Assembly (NCBI RefSeq): GCF_020831405.1 | Contig: NZ_JAJHPU010000037.1 | Location: forward strand, 1 to 64,000 | DNA from: Pseudomonas oryzagri | Lineage (GTDB): Bacteria; Pseudomonadota; Gammaproteobacteria; Pseudomonadales; Pseudomonadaceae | Reading direction: 5' to 3' | Length of the DNA stretch: 64,000 nucleotides | The notes under the pieces: model-generated | Database searches by the model: none | The model's input: only the letters and a program-made list of their open reading frames with translations | Told to the model about the DNA's origin: nothing | Program-made: the position numbers and the translations under genes | In this document: one piece after another, positions 1 to 8,627 of the stretch | Layout of the letters: each line of letters begins with the position of its first letter | How positions within the stretch are numbered: position 1 is the first letter of the stretch

Positions 1-1665
1 GACTACGACTTCGAGCAACCGCGCCTGCAACTGGAAAGCGCCGCCACCAGCGCGTTCGAACCGGACCTGGAGGACTACGACTACCCCGGCCGCTTCACCG
101 AGCGCACCCGCGGCCGGCACCTCGCCCGTCGTGCCCTGGAGCGTCATCGCAGCGACTACCGGCTGGCCGAGGGCGACGGCGACCAGCCGAGCCTGCGCAG
201 CGGCCACTTCCTGGAGCTCACCGAGCATCCGCGCCGCGAGTGGAACGACCTCTGGCTGATCCGCGCCGTGCACCATGAGGGCCGCCAGCCGCAGGTGCTG
301 GAGGAGTCGGTCACCAGCGATACCGCCGCTGGCGACGGCTTCCAGCAGGGCTACCGCAACCGCTTCGTCGCCACGCCCTGGGACACCCTGCATCGCCCGC
401 CGCTGAAGCATCCCAAACCCAAGGTGCTGGGCAGCCAGAGCGCCGTGGTCACCGGGCCACAAGGCGAGGAGATCCACTGCGACCCGTACGGCCGGGTCAA
501 GGTGCAGTTCCACTGGGACCGCGAGGGCCAGGCCGACGACACCACCAGTTGCTGGCTGCGGGTATCGTCCAGCTGGGCCGGCGACCGCTACGGCGGCATC
601 GCCATCCCACGGGTCGGCATGGAGGTGCTGGTCGGCTTCCTGGAGGGCGACCCCGACCAGCCGCTGGTCACCGGCTGCCTGTACCACAAGGAGCACGTGG
701 TGCCCTACGAACTGCCGGCCCACAAGACCCGCACGGTGTTCAAGACCCTGAGCTCCCCCGGCGGTGGCGGCTACAACGAGCTGCGCATCGAGGATCGCCA
801 GGGCGCCGAGCAGATCTATCTCCACGCCCAGCGCGACTGGGACCAGAACGTCGAGCACGACCAGAAGCTCCGTGTCGGCCATGAACGCCACGACACGGTC
901 GAGGCCAACAGCTACAGCGAGTTCAAGGCCGAGGAACACCGCACCACCCACCTCGACCGCAAGAGCGAAGTACGCGCCAGCGACCACCTGACCATCGGCG
1001 CCAGCCAGCACGTGAAGGTCGGCCAGGGCCAGCTCACCGAAGCCGGTCAGGAAATCCACTACTACGCCGGCAGCAAGGTCGTCATCGACGCCGGCATGGA
1101 ACTCACCGCTGTCGGTGGCGGCAGCTGGCTCAAGCTCGATTCGAGCGGCGCCAGCCTGAGTGGCGCGACCATCATGATCAACTCGGGCGGGGCGTCGGGC
1201 AGCGGTTCCGGCCTCCAGATCGTCGGGCCGCGTTTGCCAGGGATGACGGATAGCGACCAGGCGGGAAGCCTGCTCGACCCCACCACCGGCAATGCTGCCA
1301 GGCAGTCTGCCAATCAACTGACCGTGCGCCTCGCTCCGCTGCCAAACCTGCCCGGCTATGCAGACGAGCCCTACCAGCTCTTCGCGGACGGCGCGCTGCT
1401 CCAGAAAGGCTTCAGCGATCCCCAGGGCTGCGTGCGCTTCGAGCACAAGCCCGGCACCAAGGCTTACCTAATCGAAACCGTGAATGGACACCGCTTCACG
1501 CTGGAGCTGAAGGAGCAGACCGATGCCACGGGCAACGCACTCGATGAGCGATTGGCACGCCAGGGCTATCGCAGCTATCCGGCAGAAGCGGCCGCACTGG
1601 CACCGCTGCTCGACGGCGAGCACTTCCGCCGCCTGCTGGCGGGACGAGACCAGGACGCCGAGTAA
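1..1665 (+). CDS. vgrG: VgrG spike protein of T6SS, 5' end cut by the window
   Basis: The reading frame is open from base 1 to the TAA at 1663-1665, giving the last 554 residues of a VgrG, the trimeric needle-tip protein of the type VI secretion system. Visible are the end of the gp27-like region, the gp5 OB-fold (around GEEIHCDPYGRVKVQFHWD, bases 460-520) and the repetitive beta-helix with alternating charged residues (bases 760-1140). After the usual glycine-rich end it continues for about 140 residues as a C-terminal extension (from about base 1210), which in such proteins often binds the cargo effector. The phospholipase gene follows after 13 bp, so this VgrG very likely carries that effector, as VgrG5 does for PldB in P. 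aeruginosa (established for that species; inferred here). The true start lies left of the window. Confidence 0.95.
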   Translation, partial: DYDFEQPRLQLESAATSAFEPDLEDYDYPGRFTERTRGRHLARRALERHRSDYRLAEGDGDQPSLRSGHFLELTEHPRREWNDLWLIRAVHHEGRQPQVLEESVTSDTAAGDGFQQGYRNRFVATPWDTLHRPPLKHPKPKVLGSQSAVVTGPQGEEIHCDPYGRVKVQFHWDREGQADDTTSCWLRVSSSWAGDRYGGIAIPRVGMEVLVGFLEGDPDQPLVTGCLYHKEHVVPYELPAHKTRTVFKTLSSPGGGGYNELRIEDRQGAEQIYLHAQRDWDQNVEHDQKLRVGHERHDTVEANSYSEFKAEEHRTTHLDRKSEVRASDHLTIGASQHVKVGQGQLTEAGQEIHYYAGSKVVIDAGMELTAVGGGSWLKLDSSGASLSGATIMINSGGASGSGSGLQIVGPRLPGMTDSDQAGSLLDPTTGNAARQSANQLTVRLAPLPNLPGYADEPYQLFADGALLQKGFSDPQGCVRFEHKPGTKAYLIETVNGHRFTLELKEQTDATGNALDERLARQGYRSYPAEAAALAPLLDGEHFRRLLAGRDQDAE

Positions 1666-1678
1666 AAGGACTTACACC

Positions 1679-3847
1679 ATGACCTATCTTGAACAGAACC
1701 TGTGCCTGATGCCCGAAGAGCGCAGCGCCACGGCGACCCTGGACTGGTTCGCCCATCGCAACAATCCACTGAGCCCACCACGCCCGGCCGGCAACATCGT
1801 CGAGCCACTGATCTGCGGAGAGGAAGCCTTCGGCAAGTTCCAGGCCTGTATCGAAAGGGCGAGCAAGAGCATCGACATCATCAGCTGGGGCTTCGATCCG
1901 GGCCTGCGCCTGAAACGTGGCGGCTCCAGCCAGGAAACGCTGGGCGAACTGCTCAAGCGCAAGTCCGAGCAGGGCGTCGAGGTACGTGTGCTGATCTGGA
2001 ACAACAGCTTCGCGCAACTGGGTGAAAACTCGGTGATCGGCGAAGGCTGGTCAGGCCGGGGGGGTACGGGGCTTGGCTCGGGCGTCACCGCTGGCCAACC
2101 CGCGGACGTCGGCGCGCGCGAAGAGAAGCGCCAGAAACTGCTGGAAAAGCAGCGGCAGGAACGTAGCAGGCTGGAGCGTCTGTCCAGCGACGACGAAAAT
2201 GCCCAACGCGCCAGCCGGGACGAACTCATCGCCATCCAGCAGGAACTCGACAGTCTTGACGGCACCTACCTCAAAGGCAGCGATTCGGGCGGTACCGTGC
2301 AACAGCCCGAAGACCAGGCCAAGACCCGCGACTGGTATCGCTGGGCCTACAGCAGCGCCGCGAAGAACATCGAGTTCCGTACCCGCGACTATCCCTGGCT
2401 GCTCGACCTGAGCTACAGCGACGAGGATGGACTTCGGGCCCACTGGGGACGTCTGGTCATTCTGAGCAAACTGATCGCCCGGGAGCTGCCCGACAGCAGT
2501 TGGCTGCATTACGCCGCTCTGAGCTTCTTCCCCAGTCATCACCAGAAGACCCTGGTGGTCGACTACCTGGACGCTGAGCGGGCCGAAGGCATGGTCATGG
2601 GCCACAACCTGCAGCGCAATTATTGGGATACCACCGCCCATGCCTATGACGATGCCGCCGGCCGGCGCGACCCGGGTTTCGGCCCCTGGCAGGACCTGTC
2701 GCTGCACGTCCGTGGCCCGGTGCTGTTCGACCTCAACCACAACTTCTGCAACGCCTGGGACAACGCCACCTCCTGGATACGCCGGCTGTTCAGCGGGACG
2801 CTGGCCGACCAGCGTGCCGCCGTCAGATGGCTGGAGCTGATCCGTAACGACGGCGAGGCTGCGCAGATCTGCCGTACCCAGGCCCAGGAAGGTGGCGAGA
2901 CCACCATCCTGGAGATCTACGAAAAGGCCTTGGGCAACGTGCATCAGTACGCCTATATCGAGAACCAGTACTTCCGCTACTCCCCCCTGGCCGAACGCCT
3001 CAAGTCCACGGCTGCGCAGCGCAAGGCCGCCGGGGCCTGTAACGACCTCCACCTGTTCGTGGTGACCAACACACCGGACAGCAAAAACTTCTCCAGCAAA
3101 ACCTATGAAATGCTCGACAGCCTCGGCCAGGCCGAGCTGATGCCCCTCGCTCACCGCGACTACCTCTACGACCAGCGCCAGCTCGTCTACCGCGAACGCG
3201 AATTGGCCAGTCGTCCGGCCTCAGCGGAACGCGACCGCGAACTGGCGAACATCGATAAACAGAAACGCCAGTACAACATCGACGAAGCCCGTGCCGACGA
3301 ACTGATCGCCCTCGACCCCAACGCCCACTACAACAAGGCTGCCGCTCGCGAGCTGGAGCCGGAAATGCTGCCGCCGGAGGGGCTGAAGGTGATAGTTGCG
3401 ACCCTGGTCAGTTGCGATGGTGGTACCAGTGCGGCACGGGGTGCGAAGAACCAGGCCGAACGCCAGACGGATCAGCAGATCGGGGAAGTTCTCGGCCCCG
3501 AGCAGGGCACGGCGAAATACAAGCCCATCTATGTACACAGCAAGCTGCTGCTGGTCGACGATCTGTTCTTCACCCTCGGCTCGGCCAATATCAATACGCG
3601 CAGCCTGCACAGCGACTCCGAGCTGAATATCGCCATGCCCAGCCCGAGAACGACACGACTGTGGCGGGACCGACTGTGGAAGATGCATTCGGGATTCCCC
3701 ACAACCGACCATATCGACGAAGACTTCGCCAAATGGGAAAGCGTCGTTAGTAAAAACTGGGAAAACCAGAAAAAGAGCCGACCTTTAAATGGGATCCTGA
3801 CCAGATTTTGGGACTTGGTGACACCTTATGCGATCGCCCTGGATTAA
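1679..3847 (+). CDS. pldB: T6SS phospholipase D effector, Tle5b/PldB family
   Basis: Encodes 722 residues with two phospholipase D HKD motifs: H288-x-K290-x4-D295 and H620-x-K622-x4-D627. The start at 1679 lies 13 bp after vgrG with AAAAGGA upstream. A charged Glu/Arg/Gln-rich segment (about residues 145-195) is a probable coiled coil inserted between the N-terminal part and the first HKD. Enzymes of this family (Tle5) cleave phospholipid head groups, mainly of phosphatidylethanolamine, after injection into the target periplasm by T6SS. The downstream run of exported Sel1-repeat proteins matches the arrangement of PldB and its three immunity proteins in P. aeruginosa (PA5089 and PA5086-5088), so the b-type assignment rests mainly on context. 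The gene end overlaps the first immunity gene by 20 bp. Both catalytic motifs are intact, so it should be active. Confidence 0.93.
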   Translation: MTYLEQNLCLMPEERSATATLDWFAHRNNPLSPPRPAGNIVEPLICGEEAFGKFQACIERASKSIDIISWGFDPGLRLKRGGSSQETLGELLKRKSEQGVEVRVLIWNNSFAQLGENSVIGEGWSGRGGTGLGSGVTAGQPADVGAREEKRQKLLEKQRQERSRLERLSSDDENAQRASRDELIAIQQELDSLDGTYLKGSDSGGTVQQPEDQAKTRDWYRWAYSSAAKNIEFRTRDYPWLLDLSYSDEDGLRAHWGRLVILSKLIARELPDSSWLHYAALSFFPSHHQKTLVVDYLDAERAEGMVMGHNLQRNYWDTTAHAYDDAAGRRDPGFGPWQDLSLHVRGPVLFDLNHNFCNAWDNATSWIRRLFSGTLADQRAAVRWLELIRNDGEAAQICRTQAQEGGETTILEIYEKALGNVHQYAYIENQYFRYSPLAERLKSTAAQRKAAGACNDLHLFVVTNTPDSKNFSSKTYEMLDSLGQAELMPLAHRDYLYDQRQLVYRERELASRPASAERDRELANIDKQKRQYNIDEARADELIALDPNAHYNKAAARELEPEMLPPEGLKVIVATLVSCDGGTSAARGAKNQAERQTDQQIGEVLGPEQGTAKYKPIYVHSKLLLVDDLFFTLGSANINTRSLHSDSELNIAMPSPRTTRLWRDRLWKMHSGFPTTDHIDEDFAKWESVVSKNWENQKKSRPLNGILTRFWDLVTPYAIALD

Positions 3848-4700
3848 TGCACTGCTGACAAGTTTGCTTATGACCTTTGGAACCAATGCGATGGCCTACG
3901 AGTTCAAATGCGTTCACGAGAAGGATACCGCCCCGCCACTCGACGCGGTGGCCGACGGCTGGTTCCAGCAGGCCCGCGAACTCAGCAGGCCACGCCTGCC
4001 GGACTGGACGCAGGTCGCCCGGCTCTACCAGCAGGCCGCCGACAAGGACCACTGGAAAGCCATGCACAACCTGGCCGAACTCTATCTGCGCGGCAAGGGC
4101 GTGCCCAAGGACACCAACCACGCCGTCGATCTCTACCTACGCATGGTGGAACTCGAGGTGCCGCTCGGCTACTACGATATGGGGGTCATCACCCAGCGTG
4201 GCGTCGGGGTCGCGCAGTCCGACCGGGAGGCCATTCTGTTTCTCCTCAAGGCTGCCGACTTGGGCAACCCCAATGCCCAGACTCGCATCGGATACATATA
4301 CATATATGACAAAAACAAGGACTCGGTAGGCCTCGGATATCTTAAATGCGCAGCCAACCAGGACTTCGCCGACGCCAACTACAAACTTGCAACATACTAC
4401 GAGGGTACAGACGCAAATTACCCTGTCGCCATGCACTACTACCAGCGAGCGGCCTCTCTGGGCGAAGCAAAAGGCGCAATGAACATCAACAATGTATTCG
4501 AGAATGGAAAATTTCAATATGAAAAAAACGCAAATATAGCTCAGGCATATTACAAGGTCTTCAGGCAGCTACTCGACGACCCCAATCTGCGCTTCCCCAA
4601 TCTGGCCAAGGACTATCCTCTACCGCCCCACCCGATCCAGGGCTATCACGCCGACAAGGACATCAACTGGAAGCCGACTGGGCGGGACGATGATTACTAA
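3828..4700 (+). CDS. tli5b1: Sel1-repeat periplasmic immunity protein, copy 1
   Basis: Encodes 290 residues. A signal peptide (hydrophobic residues 8-22, ending in AMA before YEF) exports it to the periplasm, where the phospholipase effector acts. The body consists of Sel1-like helical repeats (for example AMHNLAELYLRGKG and the segment with GVGVAQSDREA). The gene starts 20 bp inside the effector gene, so translation is coupled. Copy 1 has its own, longer signal peptide (23 residues); the following copies share a different 19-residue one. The middle third (bases about 4290-4560) is AT-rich, unlike the two ends. By analogy with PA5086-5088 it should block the phospholipase by binding; this is inferred from context. 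Confidence 0.88.
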   Translation: MRSPWINALLTSLLMTFGTNAMAYEFKCVHEKDTAPPLDAVADGWFQQARELSRPRLPDWTQVARLYQQAADKDHWKAMHNLAELYLRGKGVPKDTNHAVDLYLRMVELEVPLGYYDMGVITQRGVGVAQSDREAILFLLKAADLGNPNAQTRIGYIYIYDKNKDSVGLGYLKCAANQDFADANYKLATYYEGTDANYPVAMHYYQRAASLGEAKGAMNINNVFENGKFQYEKNANIAQAYYKVFRQLLDDPNLRFPNLAKDYPLPPHPIQGYHADKDINWKPTGRDDDY

Positions 4701-5547
4701 GGCGCTGGCTCTCGCCATGCTTTGCGCCATGCCGGCGATGGCCTACGAATTCAAGTGCGTCCACGAAAAGGATACCGCCCCGCCGCTCGATGCGGTGGCC
4801 GACGGCTGGTTCCAGCAGGCCCGTGAGCTCAGCAGACAACGCCTGCCGGACTGGACGCAGGTCGCCCGGCTTTACCAACAGGCCGTCGACAAGGATCACT
4901 GGAAGGCCATGCACAACCTGGCCGAACTCTATCTGCGCGGCAAGGGCGTGCCCAAGGACACCAAGCAGGCCGTCGACCTCTATCTGCGCATGGTGAAACT
5001 CGAGGTGCCGCTCGGCTACTACGATATGGGGGTCATCACCCAGCGTGGCGTCGGGGTCGCGCAGTCCGACCGGGAGGCCATTCTTTATCTCCTAAGAGCT
5101 GCCGACCTCGGCAATCCGAATGCCCAGACCCATATTGGCTATATATACATCCATGAAAAGCGCAAATACTCTGTTGGCTTGGGCTACCTGAAATGCGCAG
5201 CTAGACAGGATTTTGCCGACGCAAACTATAAACTCGCCACTTACCACGAGCTTCTCGACAGAAATTACCCCGTCGCCATGCACTACTACCAGAGAGCGGC
5301 CTCTCTGGGCGAAGCAAAAGGCGCTGGGGAAATCACTAACACTTTCAAATATGGCAAGCTTCAATACGAGAAAAATGAACAAATAGCCCAAGCCTATGAC
5401 AAAGTTTGGGAGCAATTACTCGACGACCCCAGCCTGCGCTTCCCCAACCTGGCCAAGGACCATCCCCTGCCGCCCCACCCGATCCAGGGCTATCACGCCG
5501 ACAAGGACATCCACTGGAAGCCGACGGGGCATGACGATGATTATTAA
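4690..5547 (+). CDS. tli5b2: Sel1-repeat periplasmic immunity protein, copy 2
   Basis: Encodes 285 residues with signal peptide MITKALALAMLCAMPAMA, then the same conserved N-terminal block as copy 1 (starting YEFKCVHEKD) and Sel1-like repeats. The start codon overlaps the end of copy 1 by 11 bp. The middle section (about bases 5120-5400) differs strongly from copies 1 and 3 but is nearly the same as in copy 4, while the first 140 residues and the last 30 are almost identical in all copies. Presumed to bind and neutralise the upstream phospholipase or a sequence variant of it; this is inferred from position and family. Confidence 0.88.
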   Translation: MITKALALAMLCAMPAMAYEFKCVHEKDTAPPLDAVADGWFQQARELSRQRLPDWTQVARLYQQAVDKDHWKAMHNLAELYLRGKGVPKDTKQAVDLYLRMVKLEVPLGYYDMGVITQRGVGVAQSDREAILYLLRAADLGNPNAQTHIGYIYIHEKRKYSVGLGYLKCAARQDFADANYKLATYHELLDRNYPVAMHYYQRAASLGEAKGAGEITNTFKYGKLQYEKNEQIAQAYDKVWEQLLDDPSLRFPNLAKDHPLPPHPIQGYHADKDIHWKPTGHDDDY

Positions 5548-6394
5548 GGCTCTGGCTCTCGCCATGCTTTGCGCCATGCCGGCGATGGCCTACGAATTCA
5601 AATGCGTCCACGAAAAGGATACCGCCCCACCGCTCGACGCGGTGGCCGATGACTGGTTCCAGCAGGCCCGCGAGATCAGCAGGCAACGCCTGCCGGACTG
5701 GATGCAGGTCGCACGGCTCTACCGGCAGGCTGCCGACAAGGACCACTGGAAGGCCATGCACAATCTGGCCGAACTCTATCTGCGCGGCAAGGGCGTGCCC
5801 AAGGACACCAACCAGGCCGTCGATCTCTACCTGCGCATGGTGAAACTTGAGGTGCCGCTCGGTTACTACGATATGGGCGTCATCACCCAGCGTGGCGTCG
5901 GGGTCGCTCAGTCCGACCGGGAGGCCATTTTATTTCTCCTCAGAGCGGCCGATCTTGGCAACCCGAATGCACAGACCCACCTTGGGAATATTTACATCTA
6001 TGAACTGAAAAAGAGAAAGCTTGGCGAAGCCTACCTCAAGTGCGCCGCTCATCAAGACAATGCCAAAGCAAACTACGAATTGGCTGAATACTACGAAATA
6101 GTAGACATAAACATTCCTGTCGCCATGCACTACTACCAGAGAGCGGCCTCGCTGGGCGAGTCAAAAGGCGCAATGAACATCAGCGAAGTATTCGAGCGCG
6201 GTAAATTTCAATATAACAAGAACGAAAATACAGCCCAAACGTATGGAAATATTTTGCAGCAATTAATCGACAACCCCAGCCTGCGCTTTCCCAACCTGGC
6301 CAAGGACCATCCCCTGCCGCCACACCCGATCCAGGGCTATCACGCCGACAAGGACATCAACTGGAAGCCGACGGGGCATGACGATGATTATTAA
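5537..6394 (+). CDS. tli5b3: Sel1-repeat periplasmic immunity protein, copy 3
   Basis: Encodes 285 residues. The start ATG at 5537 gives the same 11-bp overlap with the preceding gene as copy 2 and places GGGG 7 bp upstream; an in-frame ATG six bases earlier (5531) is possible. Signal peptide MIIKALALAMLCAMPAMA, then the conserved N-terminal block and Sel1-like repeats. Its central part (bases about 5980-6260) is the most divergent of the set and AT-rich, with a lysine-rich turn where copies 2 and 4 have EKRKYSVG. Same proposed role as its neighbours. Confidence 0.87.
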   Translation: MIIKALALAMLCAMPAMAYEFKCVHEKDTAPPLDAVADDWFQQAREISRQRLPDWMQVARLYRQAADKDHWKAMHNLAELYLRGKGVPKDTNQAVDLYLRMVKLEVPLGYYDMGVITQRGVGVAQSDREAILFLLRAADLGNPNAQTHLGNIYIYELKKRKLGEAYLKCAAHQDNAKANYELAEYYEIVDINIPVAMHYYQRAASLGESKGAMNISEVFERGKFQYNKNENTAQTYGNILQQLIDNPSLRFPNLAKDHPLPPHPIQGYHADKDINWKPTGHDDDY

Positions 6395-7241
6395 GGCACT
6401 GGCTCTCGCCATGCTTTGCGCCATGCCGGCGATGGCCTACGAATTCAAATGCGTCCACGAAAAGGATACCGCCCCGCCGCTCGACCCGGTGGCCGACGGC
6501 TGGTTCCAGCAGGCCCGCGAACTCGGCAGGCAACGCCTGCCTGACTGGGCGCAGGTCGCCCGGCTCTACCAGCAGGCCGCCGACAAGGACCACTGGAAGG
6601 CCATGCACAACCTGGCCGAGCTCTATCTGCGCGGCAAGGGCGTGCCCAAGGACACCAACCAGGCCGTCGACCTCTATCTGCGCATGGTGAAACTCGAGGT
6701 GCCGCTCGGCTACTACGATATGGGGGTCATCACCCAGCGGGGCGTCGGGGTCGTGCAATCCGACCGGGAGGCCATTTTGTTTCTCCTCAGAGCGGCCGAT
6801 CTTGGCAATCCGAATGCCCAGACTCATATCGGCTACATATATATCCATGAAAAACGCAAATATTCTGTTGGCTTGGGCTACCTGAAATGCGCAGCCAGAC
6901 AGGACTTCGCCGACGCAAACTACAAGCTCGCCACTTACTACGAGCTTCTTGACAGAAACTACCCCGTCGCCATGCACTACTACCAGAGAGCAGCCTCTCT
7001 AGGGGACCCCAAAGGAGCAGCAGATATAAACGAAGTATTCGAGAACGGAAAGTTTCAATATGAAAAAAACGAAAATATAGCTCAGGCATATTACAAGGTC
7101 TTCAGGCAGTTACTCGACGCCCCCAACCCGAGCTTCCCCAACCTAGCCAAGGATCATCCCTTGCCGCCCCATCCGATCCAGGGCTATCACGCCGACAAGG
7201 ACATCCACTGGAAGCCGACGGGGCGTGACGATGATTATTAA
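6384..7241 (+). CDS. tli5b4: Sel1-repeat periplasmic immunity protein, copy 4
   Basis: Encodes 285 residues; start at 6384 by analogy with copies 2 and 3 (6378 is an alternative). Same signal peptide and conserved ends as the other copies. The sequence is a mosaic: the segment around GYIYIHEKRKYSVGLGYLK matches copy 2, whereas the following segment (FENGKFQYEKN to AYYKVFRQLL) matches copy 1. This points to gene conversion between copies. Proposed periplasmic immunity protein to the phospholipase effector. Confidence 0.87.
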   Translation: MIIKALALAMLCAMPAMAYEFKCVHEKDTAPPLDPVADGWFQQARELGRQRLPDWAQVARLYQQAADKDHWKAMHNLAELYLRGKGVPKDTNQAVDLYLRMVKLEVPLGYYDMGVITQRGVGVVQSDREAILFLLRAADLGNPNAQTHIGYIYIHEKRKYSVGLGYLKCAARQDFADANYKLATYYELLDRNYPVAMHYYQRAASLGDPKGAADINEVFENGKFQYEKNENIAQAYYKVFRQLLDAPNPSFPNLAKDHPLPPHPIQGYHADKDIHWKPTGRDDDY

Positions 7242-7470
7242 GGCTCTGGCACTCGCCATGCTTTGCACCATGCCGGCGATGGCCTACGAATTCAAATGCG
7301 TCCACGAGAAGGATACCGCCCCGCCACTCGACGCGGTGGCCGACGACTGGTTCCAGCAGGCCCGCGAACTCAGCAGGCAACGCCTGCCGGACTGGACGCA
7401 GGTCGCCCGGCTCTACCAGCAGGCCGCCGACAAGAGCCACTGGATATCACGGGGGGAAGTGCGGCCATGA
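7231..7470 (+). pseudogene. truncated fifth copy of the Sel1-repeat immunity gene
   Basis: The start, signal peptide and first 65 or so residues match copies 2-4, but at about base 7438 (after ADKSHW) the homology stops and eight unrelated residues lead to a TGA at 7468-7470. What remains is 79 residues: a signal peptide and the N-terminal block without the Sel1 repeat body, so immunity function is unlikely. The break lies just before an unrelated exported-protein gene whose ATG (7467) overlaps its stop, suggesting that a recombination replaced the rest of the copy with new sequence. Confidence 0.82.
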
Positions 7471-8012
7471 TCCGCTGCTTCCCCCTGCTGCTTCCTTTCC
7501 TGCTTGCCGCCCAAGCCTGCGCCAGCCAGTTCGAGCTAGTCGTGCAGTGCCGACCACAAGACGGCAACCAGGCAATCAGATTGCTGCGCAGCCAACTACA
7601 ACTCGACTCTTACCAGTACTGGATCGCCCACGACGGCAACATCTTCCCCGTGTTCGAAGACAAGACCTCATCGCTTGGCTTCGACATGCAAGTCCACTGC
7701 TCAGGTGGCGACGTCCCCCTCATGGTGTTTTCCGGGCAATTCACCGCCAACGCGCTACAGGGTGCCGCCATTGGTCTTGATCCGGCCAGCGGAACGCTGA
7801 ACAGGATCGACTTTGCCGAGCGCAATCGCCCCCACTGGATAGCGTTGGATGGCTTCCGATTAAGCGTCATCTTCGAAAATAGTGGCCAGGAAAGCGCAAG
7901 TCGCTACCTCATCTACCGGAGCGATGGCCTCGTCGATGAAGTCGACGAGTTTCCATCCACCAAGCTTTTCGACTTGAGGCGTGAAGTTACACCCAACGTC
8001 GATGCTCGCTGA
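7467..8012 (+). CDS. exported protein of unknown function next to the immunity array
   Basis: Encodes 181 residues from the ATG at 7467, preceded by GGGGGGAAG. Residues 1-19 form a clear signal peptide ending in ACA before SQFEL. The mature part has two cysteines (one in VVQCRPQ, one in QVHCSGG), which could form a disulphide, and a beta-rich, acidic sequence without a motif I recognise. Its ATG overlaps the stop of the truncated immunity copy, so it is in the same transcript as the effector and immunity genes. It could be an additional immunity or accessory protein of the phospholipase module; that is a guess from position. Confidence 0.7.
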   Translation: MIRCFPLLLPFLLAAQACASQFELVVQCRPQDGNQAIRLLRSQLQLDSYQYWIAHDGNIFPVFEDKTSSLGFDMQVHCSGGDVPLMVFSGQFTANALQGAAIGLDPASGTLNRIDFAERNRPHWIALDGFRLSVIFENSGQESASRYLIYRSDGLVDEVDEFPSTKLFDLRREVTPNVDAR

Positions 8013-8028
8013 CAAGGAGGAATACCGA

Positions 8029-8373
8029 ATGAGAAAACGCTTTTGGCCCACCGCCCTGCTCCTGTGCCTGGCCGGCTGCTGCGGCAACTACAAGTTCAGC
8101 GACGCCGACTACCGCCCGTGGAGAACCGCGGCCACTGACCGCCCAAGGAGTACCACAACCATGGAACTGGTTTTCGAGTTGGTCAGCGCCCAGCAGTTCG
8201 CGCCGGGTCTGTTGACCAGCAAGACCTTCAAACAGGCTGGCGGCGTGATTGGCCGCGCCGAGGACTACGATTGGGTGATCCCCGATCGCAAGCGCATCCT
8301 CTCCGGCCATTACGGCGAGGTGAGCTACCGCGATGGCGCCTTCTACCTCACCGATCTCAGCAGCAACGGCATC
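8029..8373 (+). repeat. diverged direct repeat, copy A (orfX-fha 5' region)
   Basis: Left copy of a long direct repeat whose right copy is 11388-11757. I judge it roughly 90 percent identical by eye, apart from deletions of 9 and 16 bp. The two copies flank the truncated vgrG and both orphan immunity genes, so recombination between them would delete or insert this 3.4-kb cassette. Confidence 0.85.
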
Positions 8374-8379
8374 ATCTGA
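8029..8379 (+). pseudogene. fused orfX lipoprotein/FHA fragment, partial duplicate of 11388-11757
   Basis: The 345 bp from 8029 to 8373 align with 11388-11757 (start of orfX and fha2). This copy lacks 9 bp in the signal peptide and 16 bp at the end of orfX. The 16-bp loss shifts the frame, so the orfX stop is bypassed and the lipoprotein reads in frame into the FHA gene start at 8161. The result is a 116-residue reading frame with a lipobox (LAGC) followed by the core of an FHA domain (GRAEDYDWVIPDRKR...SSNG), ending at 8379 right after the SSNG turn. The rest of the FHA protein is missing. It is most likely a relic, although a small outer-membrane FHA lipoprotein cannot be excluded. Confidence 0.8.
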
Positions 8380-8627
8380 TTCAAGTGGAAAAGCCGCTGG
8401 TCGATCCGCGGCCGTTTCGCTTCAAGCGGCTGTAGCGCCGAGTGCTGCGTCCCCGCCGACCGCTGGTAGCGCCTGCGAAGCGATATTCCTTGCTGTCGGT
8501 CACAGCCGGGAAATCTCGTCTGGCGGTTTCTTGACCCTGTACAGGGTATGAAGAGGCCGGTCTTGAACGCTGCCCTGCACTCCCGCCACCCTGCCGCCTT
8601 CGCCAATCCACGGATGGAGGCCAAGGC

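Larger units (their letters stand above)
3888..7443 (+). repeat. tandem array of immunity genes, unit 847 bp, about 4.2 units
   Basis: Equivalent positions of the five copies (for example the Ala codon before MAYEF, at 3888 and 4735) are exactly 847 bp apart throughout. Units share nearly identical first halves and last 100 bases and carry a diverged, AT-richer centre. Such long direct repeats are prone to copy-number change by homologous recombination and to collapse in short-read assemblies. Confidence 0.9.
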
